64,000 bases of DNA from Nereocystis luetkeana (lineage: Eukaryota > Sar > Phaeophyceae > Laminariales > Laminariaceae), in NCBI GenBank assembly GCA_031213475.1, contig JARUPZ010000030.1, positions 4,713,161 to 4,777,160 of the forward strand, written 5' to 3'. This document shows, one piece after another, positions 23,402 through 35,400 of this stretch; position 1 is the first letter of the stretch, and every line of letters starts with the position of its first letter. The translations under genes were made by a program, and so were the position numbers. The notes beneath the pieces were generated by a model. The model was not told the DNA's origin. It was given only the letters and a program-made list of their open reading frames with translations, and did no database searches.

Positions 23402-26400
23402 TTAAAATAAATAGTAGGTACGACAGACAAGATGCAACACACTTTTTGGATACATCACATTCGAACCAGCTATGATGCAATTAGGGCATGGTGAAAAGGT
23501 TTGTGGGTGCATTGGAGGCGTTTCGGTTTTCACCTTGAGAGCGGCCGCGATGGCCGGCCCGTCTGCCGCCCCCTCGACCGCCTGCTGCAGCTGTTGGGCC
23601 ACCTGGCCGGGGCGAGAAGAAAAGCAGGCCGAGAGGTACACGCGTAAGTCAGTCAGTACAGGACGGGGGTGCCACTGCCTCGGGGCTGTAGTGTTATTTT
23701 CGCTTCAGGTTAACGCATCGCCAAAGTATGGTCTGGGGCCGCAAGACTTGCTCAAACGTGCTGGGAACAAAACAAAAAAATAAAGAAAATTACGAGGATA
23801 ACTACTGTATGTACTACACTGCTGCCGTAGTACAAACACCGAAATGTGTTTGTTGCCAGGTATGTATCCAGTCACGGACGCATCCGGCGACCGCCGCTTC
23901 CCATAACAGCATGAGCAGACAGATGCCTAACGCGAACAAAAAAATGAGAACACATCAACGAAACAGACACACACACACAACAGACACGAAGCGCCACTCG
24001 TGGGGCATCCGGACTAGACCAACAGGTGAACACTACGTAAGGTAGCGCTGACCGCCTTCACTACCGCCAGCAAGTTTGCACAGAGCATCATCACTACCGT
24101 ATCCCCTTTCCCTTTTTCCTCCTGCAAAACCTATCATAAGACACACCAAAACAATACCTCGTACAAAACATTATCACCGGAGAGGTACAGCTGAATCTAC
24201 AAAGCCCTCTTCCGTCAACACCCACAAAAGAGCGCGCGATTGAAGTATGCATAGCGCACAGCTTGCAAAATACGCGTGTGAGGTACGCCTACATTCTCGA
24301 AACTTGCAGCTGACGTGGTCTTGTTAAAAAAAAAAAAAAAAAAAAAAACCCAAAACAAACAAACAAACAGCGCACAACACAAAAACACATGAAAAAAAAC
24401 GTAACAACACAAGTTACATATATAAAAAAAAAGCAAAAACAAAACAGAGCCCCACCCCCCCCCCACCTGAGGGGTGCAGCTGCACGCCAGAGCGGCGGAA
24501 CCCACGAACCCCGCCGACCCGCCGCCAGCCGCCCTGGCCTCCCTAAAGAGCGCGCCCATGTGCACCGTAGCGCTCACGGCCATGGCATCCCGCAGGTCCA
24601 AACCCCTCGGAGCGCCGTCGACGAGGCACTTCAGCGCCGCCGGAACCACCTCCTCTAGAACGAACGCGGTGACGGCCGCCTGGGTCATCGGCGGCATGTC
24701 TACGGTGGGGCCCGACCCGGTCCACAAGCCGCCCCCCTTCCCGGACAGCGATCGCCGCTGCGCCGCGGCCGCTCGCGCGGCCTTTAACCCCCCCGCCTCC
24801 GCTCCCGGTACCACCGACGCCCCTCCCGCCCCGCCCGCCCCCCTCGCCGCCGCCGCTGTACCGTTCGCGGCTTTCGCTGCGCCAGCACCGCCACCCCCCC
24901 CGCCCCCGCCTTCGCCCCCGTTAACCTTAGCGCCGGTGCCGCCGCTTCGGCCGCGGTTGAAACCCCCCAACAGGAGCGAAAAAATGTAAAAACACGTTTT
25001 CTTCGTTGAAGCGTCTTCGTCCCCCGATATCCCCGCAAGCACCGAACGCAAAACGCCGTCCAGGCACGCGCCGTTCGTCGGACTGGCCAGCACCCCCGCG
25101 AGGCCGTTCGATGACAAGTGCTGCAAAAGGCTCAGGTAAAGCTTCCGGATGCCCGCTCGCTCGGCCACCTCGTGCGCCAGAAGCTCCGCCTCGCCCCCCG
25201 GCTCCACCGCCGCCGACGCGCTCGCCCCCCCCGGATACAACGCTGACGGTTTGGAACTCCCGTTTGACGTCCCCGGCCATTCTCTCCCGTTGGCTCCTGG
25301 GCCTGGGCCTTCTCCCAAGGCTTGGCCGGTCCCGTGGGGGGTTGCGGAGGCGGCTGTCGCGGCGGCAGCGGCGGTGGCGGTGGTTGAGCCCACCCCCGGC
25401 ATGAGGTCGTGTGTTCGCCGGATGAAAGGGAGGAGAGCGCCGTCGAGGAGCTGCGCTGATTTCGGTCCGTACTCGATCGTCAGCTGGTTCAAGAGCTGAG
25501 TTACCTGTTTGGTCATTCGTCGTTGATGTTGTAGGTGTTGGTCGTTGGTGGGTTCAGTGAATGATGGTTGATTGCCCATGTTTTTACCTTTTTATTTGTG
25601 GCGATGGTGGTATGGTTAGGGGTGGTAGTGATAGCGGTGGCGGTGGTGGTGGTGGGGAGTGTCAGCGTTAATATCGATGCTGCTCTTAACGTTAGTGGTA
25701 CTGGTGTGGTGAGGATAGCAGATATTGTGGTGGTGTACGATGGTGACAGAGGCGACGTCGGAGGCGTTTTTTTATCCGAAAAGGGGGAGGCGGGGATTTC
25801 ACGTCTGAAGGCAAGAAGCGCGCGCTCGGCATTCTCCGACATGTTTCAAACCCATCTGCGGGACGCAAATAACCCTCCGGCGTGTATGCCGCATGAGTAA
25901 GCGGTTCCTACAAGCGGGTTCCGAGACGCATTTACAGGAAGCAGAGCACAATCGGAGTGTGTGCGGTGTGGCAAGCGGTTTCCGCAGGCCCCTCACCCAA
26001 TCGGCTCGCGCAATCAGCTCTCACACAAGAAGAGCTCACGCACGCGGCTCACGGTGTGAAAACTCAGCTCACCTCCATGAGGTCCTTGCCATCCCCCCCC
26101 TGCACCAGCGCAAGCAGCGCTGTCAGCGACAAGCCTCGCAGCAAGCCTTCCCCTAGGCAGGGGATGAGTCCGTGGATGAGGAACATTGTCTTTGCGCGGA
26201 GGGTGATATGTCGGGGAAACGCTATGAGGGCTGACGTCGCGGCATCCCATGCCTGTTGTTGTCCAACACGTTGTTGTTATTGTTGTCGAACATGTTGTTG
26301 GTGTTGGTGTTGATGTTGGTGATGTCGTGTTTTGGTGACGTTGGTGTTGGTGTTGGTGTAGGGTTGTTGAGGTCGATCATGTTGTCGTTTGTGGGTGGCG

Positions 26401-29400
26401 GGGGCGATGGTGGTGTTGTTGATGTTGTTGTTTTTGTGTCGTCGGTGTTGATGGTGTCGTCGGTGTTGTTGATGTGGTTGTTGTTGGTGGTGATGCGGGT
26501 AGAGCGGGGGGGGGGGGGGGGAGTCGTTTTAGTCGGTCGCTCAGGCAATACAAAAAAAAAACGCGCTATCAAACATCATCAGGCAGTTCGCACCAGCTGT
26601 GTTGGCGTGAGCAGCTGCCAGGCCGTAAACTTCCTAACAGCATCTTCGGTGAAAAAAAACGTCTCACCCGAAAGCCGTCTCTGTCACTCCCCCCAACCCA
26701 CCCACAACGAAGCCAGCACACAGATACAGAAAAAGGGTCAACAGACAGATCACGAAGTATACATCTACTGTAGATCCAACATCACCCGTTGTGAGATGTT
26801 CTGCAAGAAGAGCTGTATCGCAACAGATCCCACCCGGAAAAATTGCACGCAAGAGCTGTGTCATACAGATCCCACCGGAACAACGCGATACACCAATAAA
26901 TCATGCAACTCAGGGATATATCTGCCTCGAAAAACCTAGATCATGAAATGGGGATCTATCCATCTGGATCTACAGTGGATAATCTAGTTCCTTGCCTACC
27001 GTTATGATACTGTTGTGCAGGATGATCTGTATAGTACGGGTCCAACCCAGGACACATGTGCCAGACCATGCCATGCAGTTACACGACTCCCACCCGGCAG
27101 CGGAAGTATGAGCATGAGCTAGATAATACAGATCACACAAAACATACAGATATACAGATCATAAAGACCGAACATATCCTACACATAATACAGATCATGC
27201 GCAGAATACAGATCATACAGATCAAACAGATCGTACAGATCAGCAATGTACCTGCCCCGACAGATCCGGATCGTGAAAACGGGGATGGATATATACAATC
27301 TGCCGCACGTGTGAAAGGTTTTAACAAAATACGCACTGACCCGCCACTCTCGCTCCAAAAATACATACCTGAAAAAACCTAGCCTCCACCTCCGCCGCCA
27401 CTACCGCCTTGAAGCCCTTCGAAACGTTCGCCATCGCGCCGATAGCGGCGGCTAGCTCCATCGCGGTAGCATCATCATCCTTATCTCCCGCTCCCACCCC
27501 CAACCTCGGCCCCGCCCCCGCCCCTCCCGCCCCCCCTGCCGCCGCCTGCAGATTTTCTGCAATTCTCCTCATCTGAGGCCCGAGGACTGCGTCTAGGTGT
27601 TGGACTTGCTTGGCAGGCGGTACGTCGGGCATGCCGACCAGGTACCCTATGGTCTCATACAGGTTAAGCTTCGCCTCGTCCGAGAGGTCCAAACCGCACC
27701 CTCGCGAACCCAGCAACGCTGCAGAGTATATATATATGTATACGCGAAAAAACACAAGAAAAAAAGGAACAAAGAAAATAAAAAAGTTACAAATAGGCAG
27801 GAACTCCGTGCAGGGGGTAGAGTACACGCACGACAGCATGAAAAAAAAAAAAAAACACACGGTCCTGAGTACTACTAAAAGACAACCTAGTGGGGTATAG
27901 GGATTCCTGGACGAAGTTTTTTCTTCATTTTTATCAAGTTGGATCTAGTATAACCCCTGTCTGGGTCTCGAAAATGGGTAGTGGGGTTGTAGGATTTTTT
28001 GTTGTCGTTTTCGTGTACACACCCTTTGCTCCGTGAGCTACTTATCGATGGTCAGCCTCTTGGGAATCTGAGGGAACCAGCTCTCTACCAATCGGCCATA
28101 CACACCCGCATTCTAACAGAACAAAAAAGAAAAGGTAAAAGAGGAGGCGGGGGGGGCACAAGAGGGCGCGGAAGGAGGGGGGGGGAGGGGGCTAAATTTT
28201 TCTCAGACGCATGCTATGGTATGAGGCTATGAGGCTTTTTTTCCCTTGAGGAGGTCTGTATACATACACGCCCAAAAAACTGTATTTTCGAGAAAGAAAA
28301 CACGCACTCTCAATCCGTTGGGCGCAGGTAAGCCAATTGCCTACTTAAGGTCTACGTTCGGTCCGAAACAAAAAATATTGCACTTGAGGTCTACTTTAGG
28401 TCCGCAACCAAAAATGTTGTCTAAACGAACGGTGTTGGCCACCCCAGAGGACCTAGAGTGATCAGGACCTCATCATATAGACGGAAAACCTACATACTCC
28501 AGTATTTTTATAGATTATCTTTTAATTCCAGATCACTACCTGGTATGTTTCCCCCCTGAAATAATAGTTAACTCAGCTGAGAAGCCCCATCTGCACAAAC
28601 TAGTATGGCCGAAAAATGCTATTCACGGAGGACCAGAGTAAATAGGACCAAAAGTTTCTAGTAAAAACTGCGAAATATATAGGTTTTTGTGTGTACCGTA
28701 GGTCCTATTTAATATGCCCCCCCCGTAATATTAATATTAATAGTACCCTTATCGTAGAAGGCTTCCTCATGCCACTACAGTGCGGTAGGGGAGAGACTCA
28801 GGCCTCTACAGTGCGGTGGGGGTGGGGGGCGTGTACTCATGTCATGGATGGCCGCAGTCGTATGGCCGTAGGCCCTCGCACCCCTACGTACAACGCCGGG
28901 ACGGAGCACGTCGGGTTTTCGCCGACCAGGCAGCCATTGCTTGCACCAAGCGCCAAGCCAAGCGCCGTGAGGTGGTGTTCGGCGAGCCGCACGAAGCTCG
29001 AGCTGCATCCTGCTGATAACCGTTTGTGAGGTGGACATTCTTGCATACGGATGACAACAGCGTCGAAGCAAACGGCACCACATAATACATACATACCGGA
29101 GACAAAGAACAACAAGGGCAAATCACAAAACAAAAACCAAAAACATCATCACTGACACCACCACCACCGCCACCACCGCCGCCACCACCACCAGTCACCA
29201 CCCGCGAAGCCACCGCCCCCGCCACCACCACCATCACCACCAACCACCACCAACACCACCAACCACCACCACAGCCATCCCCACCAGCAAGAACATCACC
29301 ACCACCACCACCACCCCTACCGCCAACACTCCCTTCACTCGCCTTGCACACCGGGGACGATGGCGTCGATGTACGGGACGACGCCGTCCTTCATGGCCTT

Positions 29401-32400
29401 GACGAGCTTCGTGAGGAAGTAGCACGAGCGTGTGCGGAGGGTAACGTCGGGGTTGCTGAGTCCCTGCGGGCCGCAGATGACCTCCAAAATCTGAGCCCCC
29501 CCCCCAAAAAATAATACAAGAGCAAGCAACAGCAGAAAGTCAGAACAAAAGAAAGTGCGGCGGGCCAGCTGAACGGGGCCAGCGTGGGGTGGGGTGTGCA
29601 CGGCGGTGGGCAGGGCAACGGTGGGCTGGTGGTCGTATAGCTGTAGCCACACAGGACCTCGCGCAGCAGGATATTCCTGCAACTGTCGCCAACTTGTGTG
29701 CGCTGGAGGATGGTGCCTACCCCCCGAGGCGGAACAACGTAAGAACCGTCAATACCCCTCCCGAGGCTCCAGAGGGGGGGGGGGGGGATTGACGGTAAAA
29801 AAATGAAACGATTTCAGCAACGGCGGCAACTTGCGTTAATACCTACTTCGAAGAATATACTGGTGTCCGAGTTTCGCCACGTAAGGCAAGGAGCAGACCG
29901 GCACGGGCAAGGGCGCAACATGACTCTACTTCGATAGTATGCCTGCAGTATAGGCCGACTACCGGATAACAAAAGGGGCAGTACAGGGCAGGCTCGACTG
30001 CTGTAATGCAGGTCGAGCTACAGTAGACGCGTGATGTTACTCACAGAGATTGATGTCTGATCTTGATGGTTCCCAATTTCCTGGCTCTCAGAGTGTTCTG
30101 AGAGCAGGGGGGGTTTATGTAAATTATTTGTTTGGAGCGTTCATCGGAAACACGCCTCCTCAACATTAGAGGGGAAACGGGATCATGAATACCATGACAC
30201 AAACCCACCTTGAAGGGTCGTATGTGTAGATGCATATAAACCAGGAGGATACAAAATCCACCCTGAAAATTATGAGAAATGGGTCGAAGATACGGCGCTT
30301 CACAACCCACTCCCACACCTCTATAGCTTGCGAGGCGAAAGCCCGTTAAACCAACAAAAACTGCATACTACGGTAGGAAGCAGGTTTGTCCCGAAATAGA
30401 CGCGGGGATAAGGCCATGAAGCCCCCCCCCTGACCGAGAAGAAAGTGCATGCCCCGGACGAGGAGGCGCGCCTGCTCCAGCAACGGTTGGAAAACGAAGC
30501 TTCCCGCGAAGCCATCAGTGCTGCTACGTCCAGTCGCGCGCCCATATTCAGGCGAGGACGGTCAGACTGGAGGAAAACAAGTCCAAGCTCCGCCAATTCC
30601 CGGTCCGCGGCCGCCAGCTGTTGGAGGGAGCTTGGGCTTGTTTTCTTCCAGTTTGGCCATCCTCGCCCGGCTCTGGGCGCGACTGGAGGTATCAGCACGG
30701 ATGGTTTCGCAGGAAGCTTCGCCTTCCAGACGTTGCTGGAGCAGGCGCGCCTCCTCGTCCGGGGCATGCACTTTCTTCACGGTCAGGGGGGGGCCTTCAT
30801 GGCCTTATCCCCGCGGGTAACGCCGCCATTGAGCGGGTGTGATGATTCGTGCTGCCGACGACGCCATGTTTGATAGTACGCCTGCTGTATAGGCTGATTA
30901 CCGGATAAGAAAAGGGGTAGTATGGGGCAGGACCGACTACTGTAATGCAGGTTGAGCTAGACGCGTGCAGTTACTCACAGAGATTGATGTCTCATCTTGA
31001 TGATTCCCCCTTTCCTGACTCTCAGAGTGTTCTGAGAGCAGGGGGGGGTTTCATATATAAACTATTTGTTTTGGCGCGTTTCAACAGAAACACGCCTCCT
31101 CGACAATAGAGGGGAAACGGGATCAAGAATCCCACGACACTACCCCGTAACTGCTGGGCGCTCACGGTCGCTCGTACGTAGACGGTCGGTAACACCAAAA
31201 AGTTACCAACCAATTGTTTTGGTCGCCATCTTCAACACCCCAAAGGGCTTCATCTTCATGTGCAAACCCCAGCGCTCCTTTTTGTGGTATACGATATACA
31301 GTGTAAAACGAAAAACAACACACCCCTCACACGAATTTCAAAAGTGGTTTTCTCGAGCACGGGGATAGTGTAAACGCCGAGCTACGCACGCGTCTATTGA
31401 CAAAATATCGACGAGAGCTCTCTCTGAGGCCACGTTTTTCGTTGTGTGTACGAGCACCGTATGGTTTGGAGAAAAATCGGCTCTGAAATTCGTCCTAGCG
31501 AGTTGTGTTATCTTATAACACTTGAAGGGACTGCAGTCCCGTCTTGGGGACAAACCACTCGATTATCAAGTAGTCTGGCCCCAAAACGGGACAGCAGGTC
31601 TAAAAGGGTTACCAGGTATGTGTTACACGGTACAACCCAATTCTACGTGCGCAGCCCAGAACATCAGGGCCAGACATCATCCCTGCCTTGCTCCCGGTTA
31701 GCGCTGGCAGTGTCTACCAGGTATTCCCCGTACTATTCCGTAAAAAACATTGAAAAAAAAATAATAATAAAAAAATGACCAGGGTTTGAGAGCTCAGTGA
31801 CGGGATTGACGAACCGAACATATCACGACACGAGCTGACGGCTGCCCACGAACTAGCAAATATATAAACACCTGGTTTTTTGTTTTGTTTTGCGGATTTT
31901 TGCGCCTCTCGGTGTGGGCGGTTCACGCCAGGGCGCAGCGAAGTAAAAGCCATAGTGGTGGCTTGCCACTGCCTTCCTATCATAGCGGTGCTATGATACG
32001 ATAAGAGGAAACACATTTTGATTTGAAAAAAGCGTTTCTGAGTGCAGGGGTGGCCTTTACCTATTTAGAACCGCAGTCCCGTTTTGGGGACAAAACCGTT
32101 CAAAATTTTGAGTAGTTTTGAGGACAAACCACCCAAATTCCAAGTAGTTTGTCCCCGACGCGGGACGCGGGAATGCAGTCCTCATAAGGTTTTACCCTAA
32201 CATTTTTCGAATCTCGTTTGTTGTTTCAGAAAAAAAAACGTTTTCTACCTATGTCATGCGATTTTCTCGTCGGATTAAGCTTACGTTTTTGCTCTCAAGC
32301 TCCATTTTTTTGGGACGAGTTCTACAGTAGAGCTCCTCAAGATAGAAGAGCAACAGAAAAATTGTAGGCGCATCCCTACCGTATGGCATCTGCGTTTTCC

Positions 32401-35400
32401 CTTTCCCCCCCTCAAACAAAACAGAAAAAAAACATAGCACGAAAAAAAATGCGATTGCAACACCTTTCCACCAACTCTTGCTTTTTGTGAATTTCGTTGG
32501 TGTCTACGGGCGTCCTGAAGAGCCACGACAAGGCGTTTTTTTAGAGGGGGTGTCACCTTAGGCACGAGGTGCGGAGGTCCGTCGGCGAGCATCTTGCTGT
32601 ACCTTACGGTCAGCTGGAAGTACAGCATCAGCACCTGCACGAAGGAGTTGAGCGGGGCGAGCAAACGAGAAGGGTGAACAACACCTCGGACACAGATCAT
32701 CAGCCCCCCCTGGATGATCTGTACCTGATAGATCTGACGGCAGATATATCCAGTCCTGATATGTACCATCTACAGCAGTAGTAGCCCCATGTTACCGCGT
32801 GGGAGCCGTATAATCTGCGTGATCTGGGACATGTCTCCTGGGTTGGATCTGTCCTACATGGCAGGTCCTACACACGCCCTCACGACGTCAGATGAGGGAC
32901 TAGATCATCTACTGTAGACAGATATATACATATAGATCAGGATCTGTCTTAGGTGGTGTGTCGTTCTGTTCCTCTTTTTTCCCCTGTTCGGGTTTTCAAA
33001 ACTCTTGATACAGTTCGGCGAACCCATTTTTGTTCGGCGAGCGTTGGTGTTTGGAGGCCCGCGAGACTAGGCTCGTGCTCTGTCTGCCTGTCTGCCTGCC
33101 TACCTGCCGGTGTTTGCTCAAAATTCGCGCTGGAAGTTTCTACCTTGTTGTGAGAGAGGAATAGCATCAGGTGTCGACGTGAAATCAACCAACTATCGCT
33201 CATGTTAAAAGCGCGTTTAAATAATACGGGCGATCCGGAAAGCCAAAGCTTTAGTTTGTTGATTTCACGTCGACGCCTGATGCTATGCCTCTCTCGTAAC
33301 AGGGTAAAAGCTTCAATCGCGAACAGAGGACACGCCTAGTCCCGCGGGCCTCCGAATACCAATGCTCGCTGAACAAAAAAAAACGGAAACATATTCGCCG
33401 AACTGCAGCAAATATGTCAAACCCAAACAAACCGAGGGGGAAAAAGAGGAAGAAAAATCGACAAAACAATGCATTAAAAAAACACAACATTCCAAGAGCA
33501 TGGCAAAAAATGACAACAACAACAAAAAGACAAAAAAAAAGGAAAAAATAAACAGAAAAACAAAAAATACGACCTCCTTCCCTCCCTTCCACCCCCCCCT
33601 CCCCCCCCCCCCCCTTCACCTGCGGGTGCTTGTGCTGCGCCACGTCACTATCGTGCAGCGCCAGCACCATCTGCGGAAACGCCCCCGACCTCAGCAACTC
33701 CGCCCCCCCATTCGGAGACGCCGCTCGCCGCGCCGCCCCCCCCGCCCCCGAAGCCCCCGAGGTCAGACCGCTAACCCCACCACACCCCTCTCCAAAGTGA
33801 AAGATGAGCCTCAAGGCGGCCTCCAGGTCCGGGAAGGGCAGCGCCGACAGGGGGGTAGGGAGGGACGACAGGGCGCGGCAGAGGAAGTCCAGGACGACGT
33901 TGGGCGCCTGCCGAATGGCGTGAACGAGGTGCTTCCGAAGCTGCTGCCGGAGCATGTCCTCCTCCCCCTCATCCTCGTCGCTCGGGTCGAACGCAAAGTC
34001 CAGAGGGTACCTATTTGACGATGTCGGCGAGAAGACGGGGGTGGCGGGGAGGGAGGGAGGGTAGGGGGGAGGGGGGGAGGGAGGGTGTGGGTTGAGAGGG
34101 AGGCGTGTTTGGAGGAGAGGGTGTACTCGTGTTTACTCATGTCATCCTTGGCGGTAGTCGCATGATCATAGGACGTGGCATCCCTATAATGCCGGGAGAG
34201 AGCGCGTCGGGTTTTCGCCGACCAAGCAGACATTGCATTGTGGAGGAGGAGGGGAGGGGGGTGTACTTATGCCATGCATGGCCGTGGTCGTATGAATATA
34301 GAGGAGAGGGTGGAGGGGAGGATTTACGGGTCGGTAGAGTGGAGGTGGAGGAGGGGGGGGGGGGGTGCAAGGGAAGGGGTTCCAAGTTCCACGGTGACTG
34401 TCTTCTTGAAGAGTCCAAAACCGAAAAAGCGCTAAGGTCGGACGGACGAACGACACACCGTGGCGGTGCGGGCACGACCAAACTTCAGTTGGTTGGTTGA
34501 TTGACTTCACGTCGACCGCTGTTGTGTCGTTACGCTTGCTTCATGAAAAAGGCACCCGTCGCAGAGCGAAAAAAAAAAATCCAAGAGGTTCGTGCCTCTG
34601 CGCCGCTTGGCGGATCCTCGAGCTTGGGAGCGGCGGAGAGCAAGGCGCGCACGCGAGCCTCGAGCCGTCTAGGACTGCACCCTCCCCTTCTGGGGTCAAA
34701 ACACTCAAATTCACACCTCGACTAGGTCAGACAGATCATGATCTATCTATCTATATACCTACTATAGATCATCTAGTTCCTCGCTTGCCCCTGTGAGAGC
34801 TTCTTAATTTGTGGAATAATGTACAAACGATCCTCACTCTTTGCGACAGACTGGTGTTCGTTGGGGGGCCGTCAGAAAACTCACTTCATCCTCTGGTACA
34901 GCGTCGACAGCAGCTGAGGCAGATGGTCCATCGCGCGAAACCGCCTCCCGGCCTCCAGCGCAAGGGGAACCGCCGCCATCACCCCCGCCCCATTCACGCG
35001 CCCCCCCCCTCCGCCCATGCCGCCTCCAGCCTGTTTCTCCGCCAGCAGCTGCCGCTTCAGGGTCTGTAGGAGAGCTCCCACGGCGTCAGAGGAGGCAAAG
35101 GCCACGTCGACGTCGGGGTGGGAGACACAGGCCCAGAGCATCGGCAGCGCTTCCAGGAGCATGTCGGAGCACTCGATCGTCGTCGCCGCGAGGTCTGTCG
35201 CTGTGAGCGCGCGATAGCATGTAGAGCGCGGGAGGCGGGGAGGGAGGGTGGAGGGGCAAGGGGCAACACGACGGGTAAGGGACCGACCGGGCCATCACAC
35301 AAGCCTTCTTTCTCCGGGAGGCAAGAGTTACGGGCTGGGCTCCACGAGAAGCAGATTTTGGTTTTAAACGCTCCATCAACGGCAAGAGGAGGGGAACGGG

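Noticed and set aside
24474-24989. 171-codon plus frame, Ala/Pro-rich
   Set aside because: Antisense of the exportin-T exon 25504-24467, which matches the family.
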